This document shows, one piece after another, positions 1 through 10,087 of a stretch of 64,000 nt of DNA. The position numbers and the translations under genes are program-made. A model generated the notes under the pieces. It searched no databases. It was not told the origin of the DNA and was given only the letters and a program-made list of their open reading frames with translations. The stretch lies in NCBI RefSeq assembly GCF_041435355.1, contig NZ_CP108442.1, positions 2,914,001-2,978,000 of the forward strand, read 5' to 3'. Position 1 is the stretch's first letter. Each line of letters starts with the position of its first letter. The DNA comes from Streptomyces sp. NBC_01276 (lineage in GTDB: Bacteria; Actinomycetota; Actinomycetes; Streptomycetales; Streptomycetaceae).

Positions 1-1
1 G

Positions 2-1603
2 CTGGCGGCGGACGAGGACCGGGCGGAGGCGGCGGCCGCGCACGAGCGGCTGGTGCGTGACTACGCGCAGCTCGCGGACTCGGTGATCCGGATGGTCGAC
101 GGGAAGATGTCGACGCGCGCGAACCACTTCGGCGGGCACGGCTTCGCCTCGCTCGACGCGGCGCTGCGGTGGCTGGACGAGGAGTCGAGCTTCATCACGG
201 CGGCGCTGCGGCATTCGGAGGGGGTGGACCAGCAGGCGGTGCTGGACCTGCTGGGGGCGCTGTGCGACTTCTGTCTGCTGCGCGGGGACCTGTACCGGCT
301 CGGTGAGATCAACGAGCTGACGCGGGCGGTGGACCAGGGGCGGCTGAACCGTTCGGTGCAGTGGCGCACGGGCATCGCGGCGCGCCAGCTCGGTGAGCTG
401 GACAAGTCGCGTACGACGCTGACCTCGCTGGTGGACCAGTACAAGGAGGCGGAGCAGGAGGCGGGGGCGGGCATGGCCCTGGTCTCGCTCGGCATCACGC
501 TGCACCACCAGGGGAACCTGCCGGAGGCGGCGGCGCGGATCCGCGAGGCGCTGGCGCTCCAGCAGGCGCCGGAGCTGGCGGGCGACCGGGCGTGGGGGCT
601 GCACGCGCTGGCGGCGGTGGAGCGGGACCGGGCGCGGCTGGCGGAGGCGCTGGAGCTGCTGGAGGAGTCGCTGACGCTGCACCGGGAGAGCGAGAGCGTG
701 CACGGTGAGGCGTGGGCGCACTTCCAGCTGGGGCAGGTCCACCTGCGGCTGGGAGACGTGGCGGAGGCGGAGGCGGAGCTCGGGCTGGCGCTGGAGCTGT
801 ACGGGCGCACGCGGGACGACCGCGGCCAGGCGTGGGCGCTGACGCAGCTGGGCCGGGCCCGGGTGGTGGACGGTGATCCGGAGCCGGCGCTGGAGCGGCT
901 GCGGGACGCGCTGGCGCGGCACCGGCTGGCGGAGGACGCCCGCGGTGAGGCGTGGACGCTGTACTACCTGGGGCAGGCGCTGGAGGAGGGCGGGGAGCGG
1001 GACCGGGCGGTGCGGGAGCTGGAGCGGGCGCGGACGATGTTCTCGCGGATGCGGGACGTGTACGGGCTGGCGCACGCCCGCTACCAGTCGGGGCGGGTCA
1101 CGCGTGACCAGCGGGCGGCGCAGACGGGGAACCTGCGCAATTCGGGTTTCGCCCGTCAGTTGCTGGTGGACGCGCGGGCGGATTTCCGGCGGATCGGGCT
1201 GGCCCACGGGGAGGGGTGGACCTGTCTGGAGCTCGCGGTGATCGACGCGGGGAACGGGCGGGTGCCGCAGGCGGTGGGTCTGTGCGAGGAGGCGGCCGGG
1301 CTGTTCGTCTCGTACGGGGACCGGCGGGGCGAGGACTGGGCGCGGTTCCTGCGCTGCACGCTCCTGCCGTACGTGGTGCCGGCCGCCGTGGAGGAGGCGG
1401 GGGCCGAGCTGGCCCGGCTGGCGGCCGCTGCGCATCCGCTGCGGGACGCGCGGCTGGCGGACTGCCTGGAGACGTACGCGGTGGTCCTGGAGCGGGGTGT
1501 GGACGCGGCGGAGGGCTGGCAGGCGTGGCGTCTGGGCATGGTCCCGGACCTGCGGGCGCGGGAGGTCATGGGCGTGCCGGCGCCGGCCCGCGCGTCGGAG
1601 TGA
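2..1603 (+). CDS. Tetratricopeptide-repeat protein, 5' end outside window
   Basis: The reading frame is open from the first bases of the window, so the true start lies upstream; a GTG at 53 is only an internal candidate. The visible 533 or so residues are almost wholly helical TPR-type repeats of about 40 residues, with the recurring pattern G-x-A-W-x-x-x-x-L-G (HGEAWAHFQLG, RGQAWALTQLG, RGEAWTLYYLG, HGEGWTCLELA). Such C-terminal TPR arrays are typical of STAND/NB-ARC regulators and SARP-like proteins in Streptomyces, and act as protein-protein interaction platforms. No ATPase or DNA-binding domain is visible in this part, so the class of the whole protein is inferred. It converges on the minus-strand gene at 1686-1922. 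Confidence 0.8.
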   Translation: MAADEDRAEAAAAHERLVRDYAQLADSVIRMVDGKMSTRANHFGGHGFASLDAALRWLDEESSFITAALRHSEGVDQQAVLDLLGALCDFCLLRGDLYRLGEINELTRAVDQGRLNRSVQWRTGIAARQLGELDKSRTTLTSLVDQYKEAEQEAGAGMALVSLGITLHHQGNLPEAAARIREALALQQAPELAGDRAWGLHALAAVERDRARLAEALELLEESLTLHRESESVHGEAWAHFQLGQVHLRLGDVAEAEAELGLALELYGRTRDDRGQAWALTQLGRARVVDGDPEPALERLRDALARHRLAEDARGEAWTLYYLGQALEEGGERDRAVRELERARTMFSRMRDVYGLAHARYQSGRVTRDQRAAQTGNLRNSGFARQLLVDARADFRRIGLAHGEGWTCLELAVIDAGNGRVPQAVGLCEEAAGLFVSYGDRRGEDWARFLRCTLLPYVVPAAVEEAGAELARLAAAAHPLRDARLADCLETYAVVLERGVDAAEGWQAWRLGMVPDLRAREVMGVPAPARASE

Positions 1604-1685
1604 CGGCGGGGGCGCCCGGCGCTCCCGCCCGTGCGGAGGCCGCCCCGCCGACGTGCGGGCGGGACGGCGTACGCGCGGCAGGGGC

Positions 1686-1922
1686 CTACGGCGCCTTCGT
1701 GCCCTCGGCGGCCGGGGCGGCGGTGGCCGCGGCCGGCTCGGGGGCCTCCTGGAAGTCGACCCGGCCCATGTGCCGGCTCATGGACTTCATCAGGCCCCAC
1801 ACGCCGAGGGCGAGGGCGGCGAACACGATGAAGCCCAGGAGTCCGGGGGTCACCTTGTTCTTGTCGAAGGTGTCGGCGGCCAGCGGAAGGAGCTGGGTGA
1901 CTGCTGCCTGCGTAGCGCTCAT
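1686..1922 (-). CDS. Small single-span membrane protein downstream of mca
   Basis: This is a 78-residue protein with one hydrophobic segment (about residues 27-47, GLLGFIVFAALALGVWGLM) followed by a basic stretch (KSMSRHMGR) and an Ala/Pro-rich tail. This predicts a single membrane anchor with the basic side in the cytoplasm. The ATG lies two bases beyond the mca stop, so it is almost certainly co-transcribed and perhaps translationally coupled. The function is unknown; as far as I recall, small proteins of this type accompany mca in streptomycetes. Its link to mycothiol metabolism rests only on position. Confidence 0.8.
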   Translation of the reverse strand: MSATQAAVTQLLPLAADTFDKNKVTPGLLGFIVFAALALGVWGLMKSMSRHMGRVDFQEAPEPAAATAAPAAEGTKAP

Positions 1923-1924
1923 AG

Positions 1925-2806
1925 CTACGCATTCTCCCGGATGCCCGCGAAGAGGTCGGACTCGGGGAGGGAAGTGTCGACGAGCGACTTCGCCAGCTCG
2001 TACTCCTCGGTGGGCCAGACCTCCTTCTGGATCTCCATGGGAACGCGGAACCAGCCGCCGTCGGGGTCGATCTGCGTGGCGTGCGCGATGAGCGCCTTGT
2101 CACGGATCTCGAAGAAGTCGGCGCAGGGCACGTGGGTGGTCAGGGTCCGCTCCTTGCGCTCGAACTCCTTCCACCGCTCCAGCCACTCGCCGTAGGGGGA
2201 TTCCAGGCCGCGCGAGAGGAGGGCCTCGTGCAGGGCGATGGTGCGCGGCTTGTTGAAGCCCTGGTTGTAGTAGAGCTTCTGCGGCTGGTGGGCGGCGCCG
2301 TACTCGGCCTCCGGGAACTTCTCGGTGTCGGCCGCGCCGTCGAAGGCGACCATCGTGACCTTGTGGGTCATGATGTGGTCGGGGTGGGGGTAGCCGCCGT
2401 TCTCGTCGTACGTGGTGATGACCTGCGGCTTGAAGGCGCGGATCTTCTTCACCAGCTCACCGGCGGCCTCCTCGACGTCCGCGAGCGCGAAGCAGCCCTC
2501 GGGCAGCGGCGGCAGCGGGTCGCCCTCGGGCAGGCCGGAGTCGACGTAGCCGAGCCACTCCTGCTCGATGCCGAGGATCTCGCGGGCCTCGTCCATCTCC
2601 TTGGCGCGGACCTCGTGGATGTTCTCCTCGATGTACTTGTCCCCCTGGAGCTTGGGGTTCAGCACGGAGCCGCGCTCACCACCGGTGCAGGTCACCACCA
2701 GCACGGGGACGCCCTCGGACACGTACTTGGCCATCGTGGCCGCGCCCTTGCTCGACTCGTCGTCGGGGTGGGCGTGGACGGCCATCAGTCGAAGCTGCTC
2801 GGTCAA
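1925..2806 (-). CDS. mca: Mycothiol S-conjugate amidase
   Basis: A 293-residue cytoplasmic zinc amidase of the GlcNAc-PI de-N-acetylase/LmbE fold. It cleaves mycothiol conjugates of electrophiles, antibiotics and alkylating agents to glucosaminyl-inositol plus a mercapturic acid for export. The N-terminal AHPDDE signature (residues 12-17) gives two zinc ligands and the catalytic Asp. The later YPHPDHIMTH segment supplies the third ligand. The tract CTGGERGSVLNPKL and the overall length match Mca better than MshB, the paralogue that makes GlcN-Ins in mycothiol synthesis. The ATG follows a weak purine-rich site. It is divergent from the DUF4307 gene at 2913, a common actinobacterial pairing. 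Confidence 0.95.
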   Translation of the reverse strand: MTEQLRLMAVHAHPDDESSKGAATMAKYVSEGVPVLVVTCTGGERGSVLNPKLQGDKYIEENIHEVRAKEMDEAREILGIEQEWLGYVDSGLPEGDPLPPLPEGCFALADVEEAAGELVKKIRAFKPQVITTYDENGGYPHPDHIMTHKVTMVAFDGAADTEKFPEAEYGAAHQPQKLYYNQGFNKPRTIALHEALLSRGLESPYGEWLERWKEFERKERTLTTHVPCADFFEIRDKALIAHATQIDPDGGWFRVPMEIQKEVWPTEEYELAKSLVDTSLPESDLFAGIRENA

Positions 2807-2912
2807 GACAGGATCCTCTGTGATTCGGCGCGACAGACAACTTCTATAGTGACCGAATCGGGGGACGGAAAATTCCAGGGTGCCTCAGCCCTCCCCAGCG
2901 AGAGGAACGATC

Positions 2913-3326
2913 ATGAGCGCGGTGCGCGAAGGGCTCCCGGAGGGCCGGTACGGCCGGTCGGCGGACGAGCGTGCGGACCGGAAGCTCAAGGTCGTCGGGT
3001 CGGTGCTCGGTGTCGGGCTGCTGGCCGCCGTCGGGTGGATCGGCTGGGACTACGTCGGCGGGCAGTCCGTCAGCGCCGAGGTGATCAAGTTCCAGATCGT
3101 GTCGGACTCCGAGGTCAAGGTGCACCTGGAGGTCCGCAAGGAGGCCTCGGTCACCGGCGTCTGCACCCTCATCTCCCAGGACAAGGAGCACGGCGAGGTG
3201 GGCCGGGCGGACTTCACCTTCGCGCAGCGCGACAGCCGGGTGGACGAGCTGGTCACGCTGAAGACCACCGGCCGGGCCACGATGATCGAGCTCGTCGGCT
3301 GCCAGGCGACGGCCTCCGCCGGCTGA
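2913..3326 (+). CDS. DUF4307-family membrane protein
   Basis: A 137-residue protein with a short acidic/basic cytoplasmic N-terminus, one transmembrane helix (VVGSVLGVGLLAAVGWIGWDYV) and an extracytoplasmic domain of about 85 residues rich in beta-strand. It carries two cysteines (VCTL, VGCQ) that could form a disulfide. This organisation and the position opposite mca fit the actinobacterial DUF4307 family of unknown function. I chose ATG 2913 because GAGAGGAAC precedes it by a normal spacing. An in-frame start at 2880 would add 11 residues without a ribosome site and would run into the probable divergent promoter. Confidence 0.85.
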   Translation: MSAVREGLPEGRYGRSADERADRKLKVVGSVLGVGLLAAVGWIGWDYVGGQSVSAEVIKFQIVSDSEVKVHLEVRKEASVTGVCTLISQDKEHGEVGRADFTFAQRDSRVDELVTLKTTGRATMIELVGCQATASAG

Positions 3327-3459
3327 ACCGGTCCCGCACCGACCCGCACCGACCCGCGACGCCCGGCGGAAGCCCGGCGGAAGCCCGGGGCATGATCACG
3401 TACATGTCTAGCATGTACACGCCATCCCCCGTGCCCTGTCGAGCCGACGGAAGAACTTC

Positions 3460-4653
3460 ATGCGCTTCAAGCGGATCCTGACCGCGACCGCAGCCCTCGC
3501 CCCCCTCGTGGCCCTCACCGCCGCCTGCGAGGACCCCGCCAAGGCGGGGCCGGCGTCCACGCCTCCCGCCGCGACCGCCGGAGCCCCGGCCCCGAGCGCT
3601 CCCGGCGCCACCGGCCCCGCGCCGGCCTCACTGGCCGAGGCGCAGGCCTACCTCCAGAAGTTCACCTCCTGCGAGCGGCTGGGCACGGGCCCGGACGACA
3701 CCCGGCTGCCGGCCACGGACGACACGAAGGACGGCGACTGGGCCGTCACCGGCCGCGGCGCCTGCACGGACGTCAAGCGGCACGGCGACATCATCATCTA
3801 CCTGGTCTCGGACATGAAGACCTTCCAGCAGGCCTACTACGACCACACCCAGAAGGAGATGCGCGGGGGCAACGGCTCCTTCGGCGTCTTCAGCCGGGTG
3901 ATCGTCGGCAAGGGCTTCGTGGCCGTCCCCACCAAGACCAGGACCGCCGTGGACCTCGTCAACTCCGACCTGCGCATCCTGACCTGCAACCCGGGCTTCG
4001 CCGTGCCGGCCGGCTACAAGAGCGAGAAGCCCCTGGTCGACTACTGCGTGCTCACCGACTTCGTCAACAGCAAGGACGGTGAGGGCAGCCAGAACCTGGA
4101 GGTCCCGCACGACCCCTCCACCGAGGGGCCCGAGAAGCCCGGCCAGCCGGCCACCGGAAGTCTGGGACTGGCGAGCGCCGGCAGCCTCGCCGAGCTGAAG
4201 AAGCTCGTCAGCCCGCACACCGTCGACTGCACGGAGATGACCGTCACCGACGAACACGTCGAGTCGATCGACTACCAGCCGGTCGTGCAGGGCGACGACC
4301 CCCGCACCTGGGGCGTCAGGGAGCGGGCGGTCTGCGGACAGCTCGGCGGGGCGCAGCGCGCGCACAACCTGAACTGGCTGGACACCGTCGGTGACATGAA
4401 GGCCCTCCAGAGCAAGGCCAAGGCGGCCCAGCTGGCCGACCTGGCGGACGACGGACGGCTGAGGCTGACCGCGAGCAAGCTGCTGGTGGGGACGAACGTC
4501 GCCGTGGAGACCAACAGCAAGGAGGTGCGGTTCGGGCTCTACCAGTTGCAGTTCCTGTACCTGAACTGCGAGACCGGCTTCACCGCCCCCGCGGGCTACC
4601 GGCTGGAGAAGTCGCAGGTCGAGGGCTGCGTCCTGACGAACTTCGAGCGCTGA
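3460..4653 (+). CDS. Secreted lipoprotein with an internally duplicated domain
   Basis: A 397-residue lipoprotein. The signal peptide ends in lipobox LTAAC (lipidated Cys23), followed by an Ala/Pro/Thr-rich linker. Two similar domains follow (about residues 55-205 and 245-397). Each ends with a matching block, C-N-P-G-F-x-V-P-A-G-Y-x-S-E-K-x-x-x-x-Y-C-V-L-T-D-F in the first and C-E-T-G-F-x-A-P-A-G-Y-x-L-E-K-x-x-x-x-G-C-V-L-T-N-F in the second. Each domain has four cysteines in similar places, suggesting two disulfides per unit. I do not recognise a known family and cannot assign a substrate; a ligand-binding or septum-associated surface lipoprotein is a guess. A GC-rich hairpin follows the stop. 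Confidence 0.8.
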   Translation: MRFKRILTATAALAPLVALTAACEDPAKAGPASTPPAATAGAPAPSAPGATGPAPASLAEAQAYLQKFTSCERLGTGPDDTRLPATDDTKDGDWAVTGRGACTDVKRHGDIIIYLVSDMKTFQQAYYDHTQKEMRGGNGSFGVFSRVIVGKGFVAVPTKTRTAVDLVNSDLRILTCNPGFAVPAGYKSEKPLVDYCVLTDFVNSKDGEGSQNLEVPHDPSTEGPEKPGQPATGSLGLASAGSLAELKKLVSPHTVDCTEMTVTDEHVESIDYQPVVQGDDPRTWGVRERAVCGQLGGAQRAHNLNWLDTVGDMKALQSKAKAAQLADLADDGRLRLTASKLLVGTNVAVETNSKEVRFGLYQLQFLYLNCETGFTAPAGYRLEKSQVEGCVLTNFER

Positions 4654-4659
4654 CCGAAG

Positions 4660-4696
4660 GCGGCGCGGACTCGCCGCGGCGACGGGTCCGCGCCGC
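4660..4696 (+). terminator. Probable intrinsic terminator after the lipoprotein gene
   Basis: Perfect 11-bp inverted repeat GCGGCGCGGAC / GTCCGCGCCGC separated by 15 bases, starting 6 bases after the stop at 4653. There is no U-tract, as is usual for streptomycete stem-loop terminators. Confidence 0.6.
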
Positions 4697-4917
4697 GTGC
4701 GCCGCGCCCGGGGAGAGCACGTCCCTCGGGACGTTCAGGGGGGTGCGCGACCCGTGCCGCGCCGGTGGTGGGGCCCGGGACTCCGCACGCGCTCACCGGC
4801 CGCAATGACACACTTCATACACAGGGTGTCCTCCCCCTTTTCTTCCCGAATTGTTAGGCTCGTGGTTTCGCCCGCCGCTGGCGGCTTTGTAGTCCCCTGT
4901 ACCGACGAGGAGCACCC

Positions 4918-5415
4918 GTGACCCAGACGAGCGAGAGCGTCACCTGGCTGACCCAGGCGGCGTACGACCAGCTGAAGGCCGAGCTGGACTACCTCTCTGG
5001 TCCTGCCCGCACGGAGATCGCGATGAAGATCGCGGCCGCCCGGGAAGAGGGGGACCTCCGGGAGAACGGCGGTTACCACGCGGCCAAGGAGGAGCAGGGC
5101 AAGCAGGAGCTCCGCGTCCGGCAGCTCACCCAGCTCCTGGAGAACGCGAAGGTCGGCACCGCGCCCGCCGCGGAGGGCGTGGTCGCCCCCGGCACGCTGG
5201 TGACGATCGCGTTCGACGGCGACGAGGACGACACGCTGGAGTTCCTGCTGGCCTCCCGCGAGTACGCGTCCTCGGACTTCGAGACCTACTCCCCGCAGTC
5301 CCCGCTGGGCAGCGGTGTGCTGGGCAAGAAGGTCGGCGAGGACGCCGAGTACGAGCTCCCGAACGGCAAGAAGGCCGCGGTCAGGATCCTGGCCGTCAAG
5401 CCCTTCACCGGCTGA
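4918..5415 (+). CDS. greA: Transcription elongation factor GreA
   Basis: A 165-residue GreA. It binds the secondary channel of RNA polymerase and stimulates cleavage of backtracked transcripts. The N-terminal coiled coil (about residues 10-80) carries the conserved acidic-tip loop in the segment REEGDLRENGGYHAAKEEQ; the C-terminal FKBP-like domain ends in NGKKAAVRILAVKPF. The GTG start follows GAGGAG at normal spacing. It is monocistronic and faces the ABC transporter across a strong bidirectional terminator. The upstream 264 bp hold the preceding terminator and presumably the promoter; I see no small gene there. Confidence 0.95.
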   Translation: MTQTSESVTWLTQAAYDQLKAELDYLSGPARTEIAMKIAAAREEGDLRENGGYHAAKEEQGKQELRVRQLTQLLENAKVGTAPAAEGVVAPGTLVTIAFDGDEDDTLEFLLASREYASSDFETYSPQSPLGSGVLGKKVGEDAEYELPNGKKAAVRILAVKPFTG

Positions 5416-5435
5416 TCCCGCCCCTGCACGCACAC

Positions 5436-5468
5436 GAGCCCCCCGCGGACCTGGTCCGCGGGGGGCTC
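5436..5468. terminator. Bidirectional terminator between greA and the ABC exporter
   Basis: Perfect 15-bp stem (GAGCCCCCCGCGGAC and its complement) with a 3-base loop, lying between two convergent stop codons (5415 and 5490). It can serve both strands. Confidence 0.85.
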
Positions 5469-5489
5469 TCGCGCGTACGGGGCCGTGTC

Positions 5490-6343
5490 TCAGGCGGTCG
5501 CCGAGCGGTACTTGCGGACCGCGAGGGTGCGGAACACCACGACGATGAGCACCGACCACAGGACCGACGCGAGGACCGGGTGCTGCATGGGCCAGGCGTC
5601 GGGGACCGGGTAGCCCTCGGGGAGGTTGCCGAACAGTTCGCGGGCCGCCTGGACGGTCGCGCTGAAGGGGTTCCACTCCGCGATGTGCCGCAGGAAGGGC
5701 GGCATGTTGTCGGAGGGGACGAAGGCGTTCGAGATGAACGTGAGCGGGAACAGCCAGATCAGCCCGCCCGAGGTGGCCGCCTCCGGGGTGCGCACCGACA
5801 GGCCGATCAGGGCGCCGATCCAGGAGAAGGCGTAGCCGAGCAGGAGCAGCAGGGCGAAGCCGGAGATCACCTCGACGAAGCCCGTGTGGGTGCGCCAGCC
5901 GACGAGCAGGGCCACGACCGCCAGGACGACCAGGGTGAGGGAGGTCTGGACGAGGTCGGCGAGGGTGCGGCCGGTCAGCACCGCGCCACGGGCCATGGGC
6001 AGGGAGCGGAAGCGGTCGATGAGGCCCTTGTGCATGTCGTCCGCGATGCCGGCGCCCGCGCCGGCGGTGGCGAAGGTGACGGTCTGGGCGAAGATGCCGG
6101 CCATCAGGAACTCGCGGTAGGCGGCCGGTGAGGTGCTGCCGCCGACGGCGATGGAGCCGCCGAAGACGTAGCTGAACAGGACGACGAACATCACCGGCTG
6201 GATGACGCCGAAGATGATCATCTCGGGGATCCGGGACATCCGGATGAGGTTCCGCTTGGCGATCACCAGGGAGTCGCGCACGCTCCGGACGGCGCCACCG
6301 CGGGGGCGGGGGGACACGGGTTCCGCGGCCCGGGAGGTGATGG

Positions 6344-6347
<4 letters not shown>
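5490..6347 (-). CDS. ABC-2 type exporter permease (DrrB-like)
   Basis: A 285-residue integral membrane subunit. It has six predicted helices, starting around MIIFGVIQPVMFVVLFSYVFGG and ending VLWSVLIVVVFRTLAVRKY. The block GADDMHKGLIDRFRSLPMARGAV (split here as GIADDMHKGLIDRFRSLP) and the WNPFS motif before the last helices are hallmarks of the daunorubicin-resistance DrrB family. The start is a GTG at 6347, overlapping the stop of the ATPase gene in a GTGA arrangement, so translation is coupled. In-frame reading upstream of this point is only the shadow of the ATPase gene. The substrate is unknown; lipophilic drugs or lipids are typical. Confidence 0.9.
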
Positions 6348-7357
<1,010 letters not shown>

Positions 7358-7554
7358 ATGGATGCTCCCAGAGTGAATCGGGCCGTTGGGCGCGGCAGAA
7401 TCGGGGCGTTCCTACGCGAATGCAAGGTGTGCCGGGCAGCGTCGTCCGGCACGACCGCACCGTATCGCGTCATATCGCGTTGCGCCATGGCTGTGAACGT
7501 TCCTCCGTGCCCCGCCCGCGGCCCCGGGGGCCCGCACCCCCGCGCCCCCGCCCG

Positions 7555-8787
7555 TCAGCCGACGACCGTGTAGCCCGCGCCGTGCAGGGTGCGGGCGACC
7601 TGCGTGCAGTGCTCGGGCCCCTTCGTCTCCAGGTGCAGCTCCACCTCGACCTCGGTGAGCCCCAGGCGCGGGTCGGTACGTACGTGGCTGACGTCCAGGA
7701 CGTTGGCGTCCACCGTGGTCAGCACCCCCAGCAGGCCCGCCAGGGCACCCGGCCGGTCGCTCACGCGCAGCCGCAGCGACAGGTACCGCCCGGCCGCCGC
7801 CATCCCGAACCGCAGGATCCGCTGGAGCAGCAGCGGGTCGATGTTGCCGCCGGACAGGACGGCGACGACCGGGCCGCCCCCGTAGCGTTCGGGCTCGCTC
7901 AGCAGGGCGGCCACCGGAGCGCAGCCGGCCGGCTCGACGACCAGCTTGGCCCGCTCCAGGCAGAGCAGCAGGGCCGAGGAGAGGGCGTCCTCCGACACCG
8001 TCCGCACGTCGTCCAGCAGCTCCCCGATGATCGCGAAGGGGACGTCGCCGGGGCGGCCGACCTTGATGCCGTCCGCCATCGTCGTCGGGTTGTCGATGGA
8101 CACCGGGTGCCCGGCCCGGAGCGAGGGCGGGTAGGCGGCCGCCCCCGCCGCCTGCACCCCGATGACCTTCACGTCCGGGCGCAGCGCCTTGACCGCGACG
8201 GCGACTCCGGCGGCGAGCCCGCCGCCGCCGATGCCGACGAGGATCGTGCGCACCTCGGGGCACTGCTCCAGGATCTCCAGGCCCACCGTGCCCTGGCCCG
8301 CGATGACGTCGCGGTGGTCGAAGGGGTGGATGAACACCGCCCCGGTGCGGTCCGCGTACTCCTGCGCCGCGGCGAGGGTCTCGTCGACGACCTGGCCGTG
8401 CAGGCGCACCTCCGCGCCGTACTCCTCGGTCGCGGCCACCTTCGGCAGCGGGGCGCCGACGGGCATGAACACCGTGGAGCGGACCCCGAGCAGGGAGGAG
8501 GCGAGGGCCACGCCCTGCGCGTGGTTGCCCGCGCTGGCGGCGACGACGCCCGCCGCGCGCTGTTCGGGGCGCAGGCCCGCGATGCGCACGTACGCCCCGC
8601 GCAGTTTGAAGGAGCCGGTCCGCTGGAGGTTCTCGCACTTGAGGTGGACCGGGGACCCGGTGAGGGCCGACAGGTGCCGGCTGCCCTCCATCGCCGTCAC
8701 CCGGGAGACGCCCGAGAGCATCTTCTGGGCACCCCTGACGTCGTCGAGGATGACCTGCGGGACGGGCTGGGGCACGCGGTAGTTCAT
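7555..8787 (-). CDS. ilvA: Threonine ammonia-lyase (biosynthetic, with C-terminal ACT domain)
   Basis: A 410-residue fold-type II PLP enzyme that converts threonine to 2-oxobutyrate and ammonia, the first step to isoleucine. The PLP lysine is Lys61 in SFKLRGAY, and the phosphate-binding loop is GIGGGGLAAG. The last 75 or so residues form one ACT-like domain (LRVSDRPGALAGLLGVLTTVDANVLDVSHVR), so allosteric control by an amino acid is likely. The start at 8787 (MNYRVPQ) is preferred over an in-frame ATG at 8841, which would add 18 unlikely residues. It is divergent from the MarR gene at 8969. Confidence 0.93.
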   Translation of the reverse strand: MNYRVPQPVPQVILDDVRGAQKMLSGVSRVTAMEGSRHLSALTGSPVHLKCENLQRTGSFKLRGAYVRIAGLRPEQRAAGVVAASAGNHAQGVALASSLLGVRSTVFMPVGAPLPKVAATEEYGAEVRLHGQVVDETLAAAQEYADRTGAVFIHPFDHRDVIAGQGTVGLEILEQCPEVRTILVGIGGGGLAAGVAVAVKALRPDVKVIGVQAAGAAAYPPSLRAGHPVSIDNPTTMADGIKVGRPGDVPFAIIGELLDDVRTVSEDALSSALLLCLERAKLVVEPAGCAPVAALLSEPERYGGGPVVAVLSGGNIDPLLLQRILRFGMAAAGRYLSLRLRVSDRPGALAGLLGVLTTVDANVLDVSHVRTDPRLGLTEVEVELHLETKGPEHCTQVARTLHGAGYTVVG

Positions 8788-8968
8788 GCCGCCAGTCTCG
8801 CAGCCCGCGGACATCCCGGCGCATGGGCGAAATCTCGCCATCCGGGACGACCGCGGGGCGCCCGGAGCCGTGGGCCGTATCAGTTCTCGTACGCGGCGTA
8901 CGAGCCGCCGTACAGCCGGTTACTCTGTCCCCCAGCCTTGTCGGACCCAGCGAAGAGAGCCCACGGCC

Positions 8969-9490
8969 ATGCCCTCCATCCCGGCCAGTTCCGACCTGCC
9001 CGCGGCGGCCGAAGCGCCCGCCGGATCCGGTCTCCTCGACGCGCTCCAGCACCAGGTGGCCGTCTTCGCCCGGCGGGCCGAGCAGACCCGCCTCGGCGGT
9101 GTCGGCCAGGCCCGCAACTCGATGGACCGGGCCGCGTACCTGCTGCTGAACCGGCTCGACCTGGAGGGCCCGATGGGCGTGAAGGCGCTGGCGGGCGGGA
9201 TGGGCATCGACTCGTCCACCGTGACCCGGCAGGTCGCCCCGCTCGTCGACACCGGCCTGGTCAAGCGGACCTCGCACCCCGAGGACGGCCGGGCCGTCGT
9301 GCTCGCGCTGTCGGCGCGGGGCCTGGCGCGGCTGGAGGAGGTCCGCTCCTCGCGGCGCGAGCTGATGGCGCGGGTGACCGAGGGGTGGGCGGAGGAGGAG
9401 CGCGAGGCGTTCACGACGCTGCTGACCCGCTTCAACCTGTCGCTGTCCGAGCTGATGGCCGCGGCGGCCGAGGGCGGCCCGGCCTCCTGA
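8969..9490 (+). CDS. MarR-family transcriptional regulator
   Basis: A 173-residue winged-helix regulator. The core is a dimerisation helix (ARNSMDRAAYLLLNRL), then the recognition region GPMGVKALAGGMGIDSSTVTRQVAPLV, then the wing VKRTSHPEDGRAVVLALSARG, the standard MarR arrangement. The start at 8969 gives a protein of normal MarR length; longer in-frame reading to 8786 overlaps the ilvA promoter side and is not supported. It is divergent from ilvA and upstream of a sigma-like gene pair. The target and ligand are unknown. Confidence 0.88.
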   Translation: MPSIPASSDLPAAAEAPAGSGLLDALQHQVAVFARRAEQTRLGGVGQARNSMDRAAYLLLNRLDLEGPMGVKALAGGMGIDSSTVTRQVAPLVDTGLVKRTSHPEDGRAVVLALSARGLARLEEVRSSRRELMARVTEGWAEEEREAFTTLLTRFNLSLSELMAAAAEGGPAS

Positions 9491-9586
9491 GCCGACGCCC
9501 GCGCACCGGCGGGGCCGCCCCCGCGGCGCACTCCCCGATCCGGCGGCGTCCGACCCCTTGACCGGGGTGGTGGCACCGGCCCCACC

Positions 9587-10087
9587 ATGGGTGCCGTGGA
9601 CCGGCGTTCAGGGCGCGACCCGGAGTTCGAGGCCTTCGTCGCGGGCGCGGCGGGGCGGCTCCTGCACGTCGCGGTCCTGCTGACGGCCGAACCCCTGTCG
9701 GGAGCACCGGCGGGGGCGCCCGGCGGGGCATCGGCCGGGGCGCCCGCGGGCGCGTCCACGGCGGCGCCCGCCGCGCGCCGGATCCTGGCCGGGGCGCTGG
9801 CGCGTACGTACGCGCACTGGGAGCGGCTGCGCGGCGACGACCCGTACGACCACACCCGCCAGGAGCTGTGCGCGGCCTACGCCCGCACCGCCCGGCGGCT
9901 GCCCCCGGGCACCGGGGTGCTCGCCCGGCTGAACCCGCTGGAGCGGCTCGTCCTGGTGATGCGGGTCTACGAGGGTGTCGCCGAGGAAGTCACGGCCGCG
10001 CAGCTGGGCCTGACGCCGGAGCGGGTCGAGGCCGTCTGCAACCGGGCGGTGGCCACCATGCGCGCCCCCGCACAGGAGGCCGCATGA
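9587..10087 (+). CDS. Sigma-factor-like protein with Gly/Ala/Pro-rich insertion
   Basis: A 166-residue protein. The C-terminal 60 residues (LNPLERLVLVMRVYEGVAEEVTAAQLGLTPERVEAVCNRAVATMR) look like sigma-70 region 4. The N-terminal part (EAFVAGAAGRLLHVAVLLTAE ... ALARTYAHWERL) resembles a weak region 2 of the SigE type. Between them is a low-complexity stretch of repeated GAPAGA-like units (about residues 42-60) that is unlikely to be structured. Its stop overlaps the start of a one-helix membrane protein (ATGA), so the pair may be a sigma-like/anti-sigma-like unit. The classic promoter-melting residues are not obvious, so activity as a true sigma factor is uncertain. Confidence 0.7.
   Translation: MGAVDRRSGRDPEFEAFVAGAAGRLLHVAVLLTAEPLSGAPAGAPGGASAGAPAGASTAAPAARRILAGALARTYAHWERLRGDDPYDHTRQELCAAYARTARRLPPGTGVLARLNPLERLVLVMRVYEGVAEEVTAAQLGLTPERVEAVCNRAVATMRAPAQEAA

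Noticed and set aside
2081..3481. A long plus-strand frame over mca and DUF4307
   Set aside because: Antisense Val/Leu/Gly-rich translation with no domain; mca and the 2913 gene are firmly supported.
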